A stretch of DNA of 64,000 nt from Paraburkholderia podalyriae (lineage in GTDB: Bacteria > Pseudomonadota > Gammaproteobacteria > Burkholderiales > Burkholderiaceae): the NCBI RefSeq assembly GCF_014397785.1, contig NZ_VZQQ01000010.1:206490-270489 (forward strand), given 5' to 3'. Positions within the stretch are counted from its first letter, which is position 1. Each line of letters opens with the position of its first letter. Below are positions 54,415 through 64,000 of the stretch, piece after piece. The notes beneath the pieces are model-generated. The model saw only the letters and a program-made list of their open reading frames with translations, did no database searches and was not told the origin of the DNA. Both the position numbers and the translations under genes were made by a program.

Positions 54415-55647
54415 ATGACTGATCTTCGTCTCACCAAGCGGTTTGCAGTAATGGTCGTGGCAGGCGGGCTGGTCGCCGGCTGCGGCACCTCGTCGCCGAC
54501 CAAAATCGACTACAAGAGCGACTCCCGTTCGAAGCAGGTATCGCTTGCCGTACCGCCGAACATGATCGACGAGACGGCCGATCAACGTTCGCTGCCGCCG
54601 CAAGGCGGCGAAACCTCGCTGTCCACGCTGAAACAGGTGCAGGCCAAGGCGCCGGCCGGCGACGCGGTCGCGGTCGTGCCGCCCGTGCAGGGCATCCACA
54701 TCCAGCGCGACGGCACCGAGAGCTGGCTCGTGCTCGACAACAAAACGCCCGATCAGGCCTGGCCGCAAATCCGCCGCTTCTGGCAGGAGCAGGGCTTCCT
54801 GCTCGTCGTCGACCAGCGCGACAAGGGCGTGATGGAAACCGACTGGAACGAAACCCACGCGCAGATCAACGACGGCTTTATCCGCAACACGCTGTCTAAG
54901 GCGATGGGCAACAGCTACGTGAACTCGGAGCGCAACAAGTACCGCACGCGTCTCGAAGCGGCGCCGAACGGCGGCACCTATGTGTTCGTGAGCCAGAAAG
55001 GCATGCGTGAGGCGATCACCGGCACGAACAGCGAATCGACGCAGTGGCAGCCCAAGCCGAACGACCCGGCGCTCGAGCAGGAATATCTGAAGCGTCTGAT
55101 GGCCTCGCTTGCGCGGGCCGATTCAGGTACCAGCGCGGCTGGCGCGCAGAACGCCGAGCTGTCGCCTGCGGGCACGCAGATCGCGCCGAATGCGGCGACG
55201 GCGGGTGCGAAGTCGGCGGCGGCCGCGGTCGCCGCGCAGAATGTCGCGCTGTCGGCCCAGCAGCCGGTGCCGGACGCGGATTCGGCGAACACGTCGGCGC
55301 AGATCTCGTCGAGCGAACTCACACTCGGCGAGCCGTATGACCGCGCGTGGCTGCGCGTGGGCCTCGCGCTCGATCGCAGCAACTTCACGGTCGACGACCG
55401 CGACGTGAGCCGCGGCCTGTATTTCGTGCGCTATGTCGATCCGAAGGATATGTCGTCGGCCGAGCAGGGCTTCTGGAGCCAGATCTTCCACGGCAAGAAG
55501 GAGAAGGTCGCCAAACAATACCGCGTGAACGTGCGCGCGGTGACGCCGAACCAGACCCGCGTAGCCGTGGTAGACGACAAGGGGCAGCTCGACGAAAGCT
55601 CGCAGGCCAGGCAGATCATGAGCCTGATGGTCGACCAGTTGCACTGA
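54415..55647 (+). CDS. bamC: outer-membrane assembly lipoprotein BamC
   Basis: A 410-residue lipoprotein with signal FAVMVVAGGLVAGCGTSSP (lipobox VAGC). BamC is a subunit of the BAM machine that inserts beta-barrel proteins into the outer membrane. Two helix-grip domains are visible: about 95-215 (ESWLVLDNKTPDQAWPQIRR, DWNETHAQINDGFIR) and about 310-410 (GEPYDRAWLRVGLALDRSNF, VDPKDMSSAEQGFW), joined by an Ala-rich linker. ATG 54415 is the only start giving a proper signal peptide. dapA, often directly upstream in relatives as far as I recall, is not here. A terminator follows. Confidence 0.93.
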   Translation: MTDLRLTKRFAVMVVAGGLVAGCGTSSPTKIDYKSDSRSKQVSLAVPPNMIDETADQRSLPPQGGETSLSTLKQVQAKAPAGDAVAVVPPVQGIHIQRDGTESWLVLDNKTPDQAWPQIRRFWQEQGFLLVVDQRDKGVMETDWNETHAQINDGFIRNTLSKAMGNSYVNSERNKYRTRLEAAPNGGTYVFVSQKGMREAITGTNSESTQWQPKPNDPALEQEYLKRLMASLARADSGTSAAGAQNAELSPAGTQIAPNAATAGAKSAAAAVAAQNVALSAQQPVPDADSANTSAQISSSELTLGEPYDRAWLRVGLALDRSNFTVDDRDVSRGLYFVRYVDPKDMSSAEQGFWSQIFHGKKEKVAKQYRVNVRAVTPNQTRVAVVDDKGQLDESSQARQIMSLMVDQLH

Positions 55648-55683
55648 TAAGAGAGCCTTGCGGCCGACGCCGCCGGTTCGACA

Positions 55684-55715
55684 AAACCGTCCGGAGAAAT
55701 CCGGGCGGTTTTTTT
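55684..55715 (+). terminator. rho-independent terminator of bamC
   Basis: AACCGTCCGG (55685-55694) pairs with CCGGGCGGTT (55701-55710), with a G-T pair, around AGAAAT, followed by a T-run. Confidence 0.85.
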
Positions 55716-55744
55716 ACGGCCAGGCATTTCGTCGCGACGGGCAC

Positions 55745-56671
55745 TCAGGTATCCGCGCGCCGCGTCCCCACCCACGGCAGGCGCTTGACCACGCCGGTCG
55801 CCAACGCGGTGCCGACGAGAATCACCGCGCAACCTTCGAGCATCCCGGGCGACACCGTCTCGCCGAGAAACAACGCGCCCCATAGAATGCCGAAGATCGG
55901 AATCACGAAGGTCACGGTGATCGCGCGTGTCGGCCCGCCGACCGCGATCAGGTGGAAGAACAGCATGTACGCGACACCGGTACAGGCGACGCCGAGCGCG
56001 ATCACCGCGCCCCACGCGCGTAGCGAGATCGACGCGGTGGGCCAGTAGATGATCGCGAGCGGCAGCAGCACGATCGTCGCGCCGATCATCGTGCCGGTCG
56101 CGACGGTCAGCGCGTCGACGCCGGTCAGGTGACGCTTCGTGTAGTTGGCGGCGATGCCATAGAGCAGCGTGGCACCGAGCGCGGCGCCGGCCGCGAGCGC
56201 GATGGTCAGCGGCGAGGCGGCCGAGCCGGCCGGCGCCGCGATCTGATCCCACACGAGCATCAGCACGCCGAGAAAACCGATCACGAGACCAAGCGTGCGC
56301 AACGCGCTGAGCCGGTCGCGCAACCACAGGAAGGCGACCAGCGCGCCCCACAGCGGCGCGCACGCATTGATCACCGACGTGACGCCCGCCGACAGCGTCA
56401 GCTCCGCATACGCGAACAGGCAGAACGGTGCCGCCGAATTGAGGACGCCGACCACCAGCAGCGGCAGCGCGCGCTCGCGCAACACCGTGGCGGACTGTTG
56501 CAGCGGCCGTCGCGCGATCAGCACGATCGCGAGAAAGAGGGCGCCGATGCCGACGCGCAGCGCCATCAGCGGCGCGACGCCGAAGTCGGTGACGCCGACG
56601 CGGATGAACAGGAACGACGCGCCCCACAGGGCGGCGAGGATCAGCAGTTGCAGCAGGTTTCTGGCTTTCAT
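55745..56671 (-). CDS. EamA/DMT-superfamily transporter
   Basis: A 308-residue inner-membrane protein with ten transmembrane helices arranged as two EamA repeats (about 5-140 and 155-290). Typical marks are AALWGASFLFIRVGV near residue 13, PLWGALVAFLWLRDRL near 107 and PIFGILWGALFLGETVSP near 255. The family exports metabolites or amino acids; the substrate is unknown. It stands alone, converging on the bamC terminator. Confidence 0.92.
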   Translation of the reverse strand: MKARNLLQLLILAALWGASFLFIRVGVTDFGVAPLMALRVGIGALFLAIVLIARRPLQQSATVLRERALPLLVVGVLNSAAPFCLFAYAELTLSAGVTSVINACAPLWGALVAFLWLRDRLSALRTLGLVIGFLGVLMLVWDQIAAPAGSAASPLTIALAAGAALGATLLYGIAANYTKRHLTGVDALTVATGTMIGATIVLLPLAIIYWPTASISLRAWGAVIALGVACTGVAYMLFFHLIAVGGPTRAITVTFVIPIFGILWGALFLGETVSPGMLEGCAVILVGTALATGVVKRLPWVGTRRADT

Positions 56672-56975
56672 TGGAATGGCGCCGCGCGCAGTTGAGTCGG
56701 GACGTCAGCGCATCGTAACAGCGCGATCGCGCAAATCGTTTCATTGCGGGATGAAACGGCAAGATCCGGGAGACGGCCGGGTCCGATGAGGCCGATGGTA
56801 AGCGCCGCGAGGACACACGCCAAACGAGCAATTCTCACCGATATGTGAGAAAAAATACGCTCCGGCGGAGCTCCAATGAGGACGGGATTTCAAACGGGAT
56901 TTCAAACAGCGCCCGCGAGGCGCGGGCGGCCGTGCGAAACAATGTGAATGGCATTGCGCCGTTATCGGTGCGGCC
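56672..56975. other. intergenic region between lldP and the EamA gene
   Basis: No gene is seen. TTCTCAC (56832-56838) and GTGAGAA (56845-56851) form a perfect inverted repeat about 160 bases upstream of the EamA gene, and a 12-base tandem duplication follows at 56884-56907. Behind lldP, CCCGCG/CGCGGG form a hairpin lacking a good T-run, so its terminator is unclear. Confidence 0.5.
56884..56907. repeat. tandem duplication of GGGATTTCAAAC
   Basis: The 12-base unit occurs twice in direct succession (56884-56895 and 56896-56907). It lies between the 3' end of lldP and the EamA gene's upstream region. No function is assigned. Confidence 0.7.
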
Positions 56976-58574
56976 TCAGTGCGGAATCATCCACTGCAGG
57001 AAGTTCTGCTGCGCCCAGACGAGCACGCCGAGCAGCACCGTCAGCAGGATCGAATGCTTGAAGGTCCTGGCGAACACGATGCCTTCCTTGCCCTTCAACT
57101 CGGTGGTCGCGACGCCGGTCGAAATGTTCTGTGGCGAGATCATCTTGCCCATCACGCCGCCCGACGAGTTGGTCGCCGCCATCAGCACCGGATTCAGGTT
57201 GAGCTGATTGGCCGCGACCACCTGCAGATTGCCGAACAGTGCGTTGCCCGACGTATCGCTGCCCGACAGGAACACCGCGACCCAGCCGAGGAACGCCGAC
57301 ACGAGCGGAAACAGCGGCCCGACCGACGCAACGCCGAGACCGAGCGTGTAGTTGAGTCCCGAGTAGTTCATCAGATACGCGAGGCCGACGATCGTTGCCA
57401 CGGTCAGAATGGCGATGCGCGTCTGCACCCACGTATCGGAGATCGACTTGCCGAACTCGGCGGGCGAGAGCCGCACGACGAACGCGGTGATGAGCGCCGC
57501 GACGAGGATGGCGGTGCCGGTCGCGAGCGGCTGGAAGTCCCAGATCGCGCCGTACGGCGTGTTGTACAGCGTGATGAACACGGCCTTGTCGAGACCCGGC
57601 CACGGCACCTTGATGTCGCCGATCGTGAAGATCCTCGCGAGCGTCCAGATGATCACGACGACCGACACGATGATCCACGGATACCAGCCTTGCACGCCGC
57701 CGATCTTGCCGCGCACGTCGTTGATGCGATCGACGTTGATCGCGAATTTCGGATCGGCGGCGGGCTTCCAGACGCGCAGGAACGCGACCGTGAGAATCAG
57801 CGAAATCAGCGAAGACAGCACGTCGGTCAGACTGTAGTTCACGAAGTTCGACACGACGAACTGGGTCAGCGCGAAACTCACGCCCGACACCAGCAGCACC
57901 GGCCAGATCCGCAGCATGTTGCGAAAGCCCGCGTACACGCCGATCACATAGAAGGGCAGCAGGACCGCAAAGAAAGGCAATTGACGCCCGACCATTTTCG
58001 CGAGCGTGTCGGACGGCAGATGCGTGACCGCGCCGAGCACCGTGATCGGTACACCGAGCGCGCCGAACGCGACCGGCGCGGTGTTGAAGATCAGTGAGAA
58101 GGTCAGCGCTTCGAGCGTTGGAAAGCCGAGCATGATCAGCAGCGAACTCGTGATCGCGACCGGCGTGCCGAATCCGGAAATGCCCTCGAGCAGCGCGCCG
58201 AACGAAAAGCCGACCACGACGAGCACGATGCGCCGGTCGTTCGGCAGGTTGTCGATCATCCACAGGCGGAAGGCCGCGAAGCGCCCCGAGCGCTGCGCGA
58301 TGTTGTACAGCAGGATCGCGGTAAACACGATCCACATCACCGGCCAGCACGCGAACACGACGCCGGCCGCGACCGAATTGAGCGCGAGCCCGAGCGGAAA
58401 CTGCCAGACGAAAATCGCCACGATCAAACCGATGATCAGTCCCGCGAGCGACGCTTGCCACGCGGGTCTGCGCGCCCAGCCGAGCAGCGCGAGCACCGCG
58501 ATGATCGGCAGCGCCGCGACGATGAACGACGGAAAAAGCGAATTGCCAACCGGAGTGAGTAGCTGATGAAACAT
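56976..58574 (-). CDS. lldP: L-lactate permease
   Basis: A 532-residue inner-membrane permease of the LctP family with about 12-14 transmembrane helices; it imports lactate (and likely glycolate) with protons. Seen: PIIAVLALLGWARRPAWQAS near 25, GFSFGALLEGISGFGTPVAI near 120 (family core), VFLSGSDTSGNALFGNLQVV near 425 and AATNSSGGVMGKMISPQNIS near 455. AAGGAGA is 8 bases before ATG 58574, which sets the start; the upstream open frame is not coding in character. No lactate dehydrogenase lies beside it. Confidence 0.96.
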   Translation of the reverse strand: MFHQLLTPVGNSLFPSFIVAALPIIAVLALLGWARRPAWQASLAGLIIGLIVAIFVWQFPLGLALNSVAAGVVFACWPVMWIVFTAILLYNIAQRSGRFAAFRLWMIDNLPNDRRIVLVVVGFSFGALLEGISGFGTPVAITSSLLIMLGFPTLEALTFSLIFNTAPVAFGALGVPITVLGAVTHLPSDTLAKMVGRQLPFFAVLLPFYVIGVYAGFRNMLRIWPVLLVSGVSFALTQFVVSNFVNYSLTDVLSSLISLILTVAFLRVWKPAADPKFAINVDRINDVRGKIGGVQGWYPWIIVSVVVIIWTLARIFTIGDIKVPWPGLDKAVFITLYNTPYGAIWDFQPLATGTAILVAALITAFVVRLSPAEFGKSISDTWVQTRIAILTVATIVGLAYLMNYSGLNYTLGLGVASVGPLFPLVSAFLGWVAVFLSGSDTSGNALFGNLQVVAANQLNLNPVLMAATNSSGGVMGKMISPQNISTGVATTELKGKEGIVFARTFKHSILLTVLLGVLVWAQQNFLQWMIPH

Positions 58575-58867
58575 CACGTCTCCTTCGTTGTTGTGTAATT
58601 CGACGCGGGGGACTGCGCATGACGGCGCGTCGCTGGCACGGCGGACGCTCGCAAGTGGCCTCGGCAAAGCGGCGTCGCCTGAGTTAAGCGGGTGCTGCGC
58701 GAAGCTTTCCAAGCATAGGGCGCCATACCGGCGCGTCAAGCCGGGAAAGTACGGGCGGGGTGGGCGCGCTGGCAGGCGAAGCGCGCGGAAAAACGGCTTA
58801 CGAAGAAATGCGCGTGCCGGCAACTGCAGTGCCGGCGCGAGCACGCTTCACGACGACAGAGGACGCG

Positions 58868-59347
58868 TCAATGCCGGTGTCCGCCCCAATGACCGCCCCA
58901 GTGCCCGCCCCAATAACCGCCGACGCCGATCGCGATCGACGGTCCGTAATAGGCGGGGTAGCCGTAGTAAGCGGGGTAAGGATAAACCGGCGGCGGATAG
59001 TAGGCGGGATAGACCGGTGGTGCCGCATACACGGGCGGGGACACCGCATAAGCGGGCGGCTGATCCTGCGGCGCGACTTGCATTTGCGGCTGGGCTTGAG
59101 CTGCCTGCTGTGGATCGACCGCCGGTGCGGTTTGGTCGGCTGCGGTCGCGGGCGCGGTCGAGTAGTACGACGGGTAATAGGCGGCGGGATAGTAGCCGAC
59201 GGGGTAATAACAGCCTGCCAAAAAGAGGCTCGACGCGAGCGTTGAAATTGCGGCGGCGGACCGCGCGAACCTCGCGGAACGAGGGGACGAAGCGCGTGGC
59301 GTCGAGAGGCGCACCGCGCAAAGATGGATGACGATGCGGGACTTCAT
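58868..59347 (-). CDS. Tyr/Pro-rich putative lipoprotein
   Basis: A protein of about 159 residues. The N-terminus ends in a lipobox (STLASSLFLAGCYYPVG), so the mature protein is likely lipid-anchored from Cys 46. The mature part is dominated by YYP/PVYP repeats, a Gln/Pro/Ala-rich spacer (QQAAQAQPQMQVAPQDQPP) and a C-terminal GYWGGHWGGHWGGHRH run that could bind metal or pack as a glycine-rich sheet. The signal is unusually long at its front, so a later start is possible. Unknown function. The glycine-zipper lipoprotein gene lies upstream, 133 bases away. Confidence 0.65.
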   Translation of the reverse strand: MKSRIVIHLCAVRLSTPRASSPRSARFARSAAAISTLASSLFLAGCYYPVGYYPAAYYPSYYSTAPATAADQTAPAVDPQQAAQAQPQMQVAPQDQPPAYAVSPPVYAAPPVYPAYYPPPVYPYPAYYGYPAYYGPSIAIGVGGYWGGHWGGHWGGHRH

Positions 59348-59480
59348 GGCGCGCTCCCGGATGAACCGACGCCGCTTCGCGCGACATCGTTGTGAGGAGC
59401 TTACGCTCTTGCCGCGGCAAGCTGTGGCAAAACCGCAACCGCATATTTCAGTCTGTTTCCACGCTCACCGGACGTAACGC

Positions 59481-59705
59481 TCACTTGCCGACCTGATTAC
59501 CGATGACACCGCCGACCGCGGCGCCGCCCAGCGTCGACCAGCCATTGCCGCCGATCGCCGCGCCAGCGGCGCCGCCGACGCCCGCGCCGATCGCGGTGTC
59601 GCGTGTACGCGGGGACATGTCGCCGCATGCCGCGAGGCCCGCGACCAGTGAAATGGCGGTTGCGACCGTGCCAAGACAAGTACCGAGTTGACGGATCGAA
59701 TTCAT
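59481..59705 (-). CDS. small glycine-zipper lipoprotein (OsmB-like)
   Basis: A 74-residue protein with lipoprotein signal (ATAISLVAGLAACGD; lipobox LAAC) followed by a glycine-zipper segment, IGAGVGGAAGAAIGGNGWST and GGAAVGGVIGNQVGK. This is the pattern of OsmB-like envelope lipoproteins made under osmotic or envelope stress. The start at ATG 59705 is set by the signal peptide and by GGAGGCAGC upstream. It lies behind the thiC terminator and before the Tyr/Pro-rich lipoprotein. Confidence 0.82.
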   Translation of the reverse strand: MNSIRQLGTCLGTVATAISLVAGLAACGDMSPRTRDTAIGAGVGGAAGAAIGGNGWSTLGGAAVGGVIGNQVGK

Positions 59706-59783
59706 GATGCTGCCTCCGTTCGTTGTTGGAAACGGGTGTCTCTTTCTCCCAGCACGCAACGTGCCTGCTCGATCCGGCGGAAT

Positions 59784-59810
59784 AAAAAAAGCCCGCCATG
59801 TGGGCGGGCT
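59784..59810 (-). terminator. rho-independent terminator of thiC
   Basis: On the minus strand AGCCCGCC pairs with GGCGGGCT-type sequence around a short loop (59790-59810), followed by TTTTTTT, 60 bases after the thiC stop. Confidence 0.88.
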
Positions 59811-59870
59811 TCGATACGGCTGCGCGGGCTCGCGCGAATCACGCAAGCCGCTTATTCGCACTATTCGCGC

Positions 59871-62003
<2,133 letters not shown>

Positions 62004-62150
62004 TAGCAGCGCACACGATACACCGCCCGCGCACGGTTTGGCAACCTGTCCGAATGGATCAAAAGATTGATCCAGACGACGTCACACGCCCCTTATTCTT
62101 AATTTGAGAACGCATCGGACAGGGCAACTTACAGTGGCAGAACAGCCGGC

Positions 62151-62555
62151 TTACAGCGAAAAATCGTCGGCGGCTTCGGGCTGATACAGGATCTTGTGGA
62201 GCTTGAGCACTTTCTGATCGCCGCTGGGTGGCGTGAAGCGGATGCTCTCGCCGCGGCGCGCGCCGAGCAGCGCGAGGCCTGCCGGCGAGAACACGTTCAG
62301 GCGTCCTTGCGCGAAATCCGCGTTCGGCGGATAGACGACGGTCCACGTCATCTGCTCGCCGCTCGCCGTGTCGATCAGCGTCGCTTGCGAGTTCATCGTG
62401 ACGACGTCGGCGGGGATGTCGTGCGAGTCGACGATCACCGCGCGTTCGAGCACGTCGTCGAGCATGTGCTGCAGCTTGGCGTCGGCGGCCGCGAGTTTCT
62501 CGAGGCGGGTCACGTCGAGTTCGGTCAGATAGCAGGTTTTGATCTTCTTCATCAT
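62151..62555 (-). CDS. rnk: nucleoside diphosphate kinase regulator (GreA/GreB family)
   Basis: A 134-residue Rnk-type protein. The short N-terminal coiled-coil (ELDVTRLEKLAAADAKLQHM) and the GreA/GreB C-terminal domain (VVTMNSQATLIDTASGEQMT, VFSPAGLALLGARRGESI) match the family, which binds RNA polymerase near the secondary channel. GGAG lies 5 bases before ATG 62555; ATG 62552 is equally possible. It stands about 150 bases upstream of the thiC leader on the same strand; no functional link is apparent. Confidence 0.9.
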   Translation of the reverse strand: MMKKIKTCYLTELDVTRLEKLAAADAKLQHMLDDVLERAVIVDSHDIPADVVTMNSQATLIDTASGEQMTWTVVYPPNADFAQGRLNVFSPAGLALLGARRGESIRFTPPSGDQKVLKLHKILYQPEAADDFSL

Positions 62556-63165
62556 CAGAACTCCAGATAAGACCGGTGAAGAAAGGCCGCATGCAACGAC
62601 CCAACCGGGGTGGTTGGCGGATCAGTGAGCGAATGGGAAAGCCCGGAGCCCGGCGACGCGGCCCTGGGTGTCAGCGGGCTACATCAGCGAGGGCGCCGGG
62701 CGGCGTGAAGCGGGAGCGTTGGGGACGTCTCGCCGGCGCTGTGCGGGGCGCCGCTCGCGCGCGCGCAGCCGCCTGCGCGGCGTGGGCGCAAGCGGGCGAG
62801 AGCACGAAAAGTCGGACGGCGCAGAGAAGTCACGGGCAAAACAACCAGGTGTCGACGGAAGAGCGAATCGGAGGTGTCGCGGAGGTGTCGCGCGACAAAA
62901 CCGGAGGTCGCGCGGCAGCAGCGAGACGAAAGGTTCATGTTAGCACGCTGTCTCGCGCACTTCTGTTCGCGGCGTCGCGCACCATCGATTTGTCGTTTTT
63001 GCGCGGTGCCAGATGAAAGTGACGGGGTCCGCATTGCGTTCAAGCCAGTCGGAAGATTGCCGTTAAAGAAAGTGCAGCGAAGGCCGCGCTCCGGCGAAGC
63101 GATTCGCGGGATGGCGCATGAAGGGCGCGAGGCGACTCGCGCCGGTTGACCGGAGTGAGGTGCAC
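62556..63165. other. 610-base stretch without a recognised gene
   Basis: Several arginine- and alanine-rich open frames exist on both strands, but none has a ribosome binding site, recognisable motif or coding character. A short tandem duplication, GGAGGTGTCGC repeated twice (about 62870-62891), is the only structure seen. It separates rnk from the secreted protein gene and may hold the latter's promoter. Confidence 0.5.
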
Positions 63166-63624
63166 ATGAAAGCGGAAAGAAGGCGGTGGCGAACGGTCGG
63201 TCGCACGATCGCGGTGGCGGCGTTGCTCGCCGCGCCGCTGGCGGCGCCGGCGGCATCGACGGTGACGGGCGGGGTGATCCGCTTCGTAGGCAGGATCGTC
63301 GCGCCGCAGATGCAGTTCAGCATGGATACGGCGCCCACGGGCGTCGCTGTCGATAGCGTGAGCGTGGCGGGAGAGCGCTTCTCGCGCACGGTGACGTTCA
63401 GCGCGCCACCGGGTGTCGTCAGCGGGGCCGACGTCGCGCTCGAAGTGAACGGCAACACGCAGTCGCGCGATCGGGTGGCGGCGCGTTTCGTCGATGCCAC
63501 CGGGCACGTCACGACGGCCCGCGACGGCCACTACGCGGTCGGTCGCGCGGGCGGGCTGCTGTCGCTGAACGCGCAGCGTACTAATATCGACACGCGCGTC
63601 ACGGTGGTGGTCAGTTACGACTGA
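63166..63624 (+). CDS. exported protein, unknown family
   Basis: A 152-residue protein with basic N-terminus (MKAERRRWRTVGR) and signal sequence TIAVAALLAAPLAAPAAS, cleaved near residue 31. The mature part is beta-rich (STVTGGVIRFVGRIVAPQMQ and later TRVTVVVSYD) and short, with no cysteines or catalytic motifs. Its size and the opening GxIRFxGxIV strand resemble type 1 pilus-like subunits, but the usual cysteine pair is missing, so this is only a hint. ATG 63166 is preceded by GAGGTG. The IS256-type element ends directly behind it. Confidence 0.6.
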   Translation: MKAERRRWRTVGRTIAVAALLAAPLAAPAASTVTGGVIRFVGRIVAPQMQFSMDTAPTGVAVDSVSVAGERFSRTVTFSAPPGVVSGADVALEVNGNTQSRDRVAARFVDATGHVTTARDGHYAVGRAGGLLSLNAQRTNIDTRVTVVVSYD

Positions 63625-63631
63625 GTCGCCG

Positions 63632-64000
63632 GGGGTGTCCGGAATTTTGTGTAAACGGGTTGAGGTTTAACCCGGCACTAGCCGCTCTTCGAACTGGATT
63701 GTGAAGCGGTTCAGGGCCGCTTTCCAGTCGCGGATAGGCATCGTCCACTTCTTGCTGATGTTGTTCAGCGCCAGGTAAAACAGCTTGGTCACGGCCTCAT
63801 CGGTCGGAAACGAGCTGCGGGTCTTGATTACTTTGCGCAGACTCATGTTGATCGATTCTATGGCATTCGTGGTGTAAATCACCTTCCTGATTTCCGGCGG
63901 GTAATCGAAGAACGGAATCACGCGTGCCCAGTTGCGCCGCCAGCTCTGCCCGATGGAAGGGTAGTCCTTGTCCCACCTGGCCTCGAAGACGCCGAGCATC
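63632..64000 (-). mobile_element. end of an IS256-family insertion sequence (runs off the window)
   Basis: The element end begins near 63632 with GGGTGTCCGGAATTTTGTG, a plausible terminal inverted-repeat tip, 8 bases after the stop of the exported-protein gene, and encloses the transposase 3' end. The other end, the matching inverted repeat and the target duplication are outside the window. Confidence 0.75.
63667..64000 (-). CDS. IS256-family transposase, C-terminal part (cut by window edge)
   Basis: About 110 residues at the C-terminus of an IS256 (Mutator-type) transposase: [40 protein letters not shown] (including the last catalytic Glu region) and [11 protein letters not shown]. The frame is intact up to the window edge, so the element may be active. 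The 5' part, with the first catalytic Asp residues, is not in view. Confidence 0.92.
   Translation of the reverse strand, partial: MLGVFEARWDKDYPSIGQSWRRNWARVIPFFDYPPEIRKVIYTTNAIESINMSLRKVIKTRSSFPTDEAVTKLFYLALNNISKKWTMPIRDWKAALNRFTIQFEERLVPG

Overview
The window looks like chromosomal DNA of a Burkholderiaceae member, most likely Paraburkholderia. Evidence: very high GC, typical Burkholderia families (DUF5594, DUF2844/DUF3443, DUF2069), the block thrS-infC-rpmI-rplT-pheS-pheT-ihfA-merR-tRNA-Pro, and a complete boxR-boxC-boxB-boxA benzoyl-CoA oxidation cluster. Most of it is housekeeping or ordinary metabolic sequence on both strands; mobile and decayed DNA is confined to three places.

Layout. 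1-9.1 kb: the C-terminus of a LysR regulator, a minus-strand run (wrbA, DUF2069, FAD oxidoreductase, metallophosphoesterase), a YihY membrane protein, metY translationally coupled to an alpha/beta hydrolase, and a CBS-domain protein. 9.3-19.5 kb: a transporter-acyltransferase fusion, aroC, ETF-ubiquinone oxidoreductase, a dehydrogenase and thioesterase pair, a PAS-LuxR regulator divergent from scoAB, a hydrolase and a RidA-like protein. 19.5-31.1 kb: relA, an IS630 and DUF6429 remnant, tRNA-Val(GAC), then the translation block ending at tRNA-Pro(GGG). infC starts at an ATC codon. A terminator with a possible antiterminator pairing lies before pheS, and a structured spacer lies between infC and rpmI.

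31.1-34.2 kb is a small accessory patch behind tRNA-Pro: an LprI-like protein, a chimeric acyl-CoA dehydrogenase pseudogene, a LysR remnant and a glycosyltransferase. 34.2-38.9 kb: an AMP-forming acyl-CoA synthetase, DUF5594, a Tat-exported phospholipase C and a small lipoprotein. 39.0-47.8 kb is the aerobic CoA-dependent benzoate pathway. Benzoate is activated by BclA, epoxidised by BoxA/BoxB and ring-opened by BoxC. BoxR sits between two divergent transcription units, and near-identical palindromes lie at both control regions. A cupin-like DUF4863 protein and an alpha/beta hydrolase of unknown role share the bclA operon.

48-64 kb: an orphan amino-acid binding protein, leuA preceded by a leucine-rich leader peptide (not previously annotated as far as I can tell), a CadD-like transporter, a DUF2844/frameshifted DUF3443 pair, bamC with its own promoter, an EamA transporter, lactate permease, two small lipoproteins, thiC under a TPP riboswitch, rnk, and the end of an IS256-family element running off the right edge. 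No CRISPR array, prophage or defence system was recognised. The most promising new material is regulatory: the leuA leader, the pheST leader and the paired box operators, plus the DUF4863 protein.
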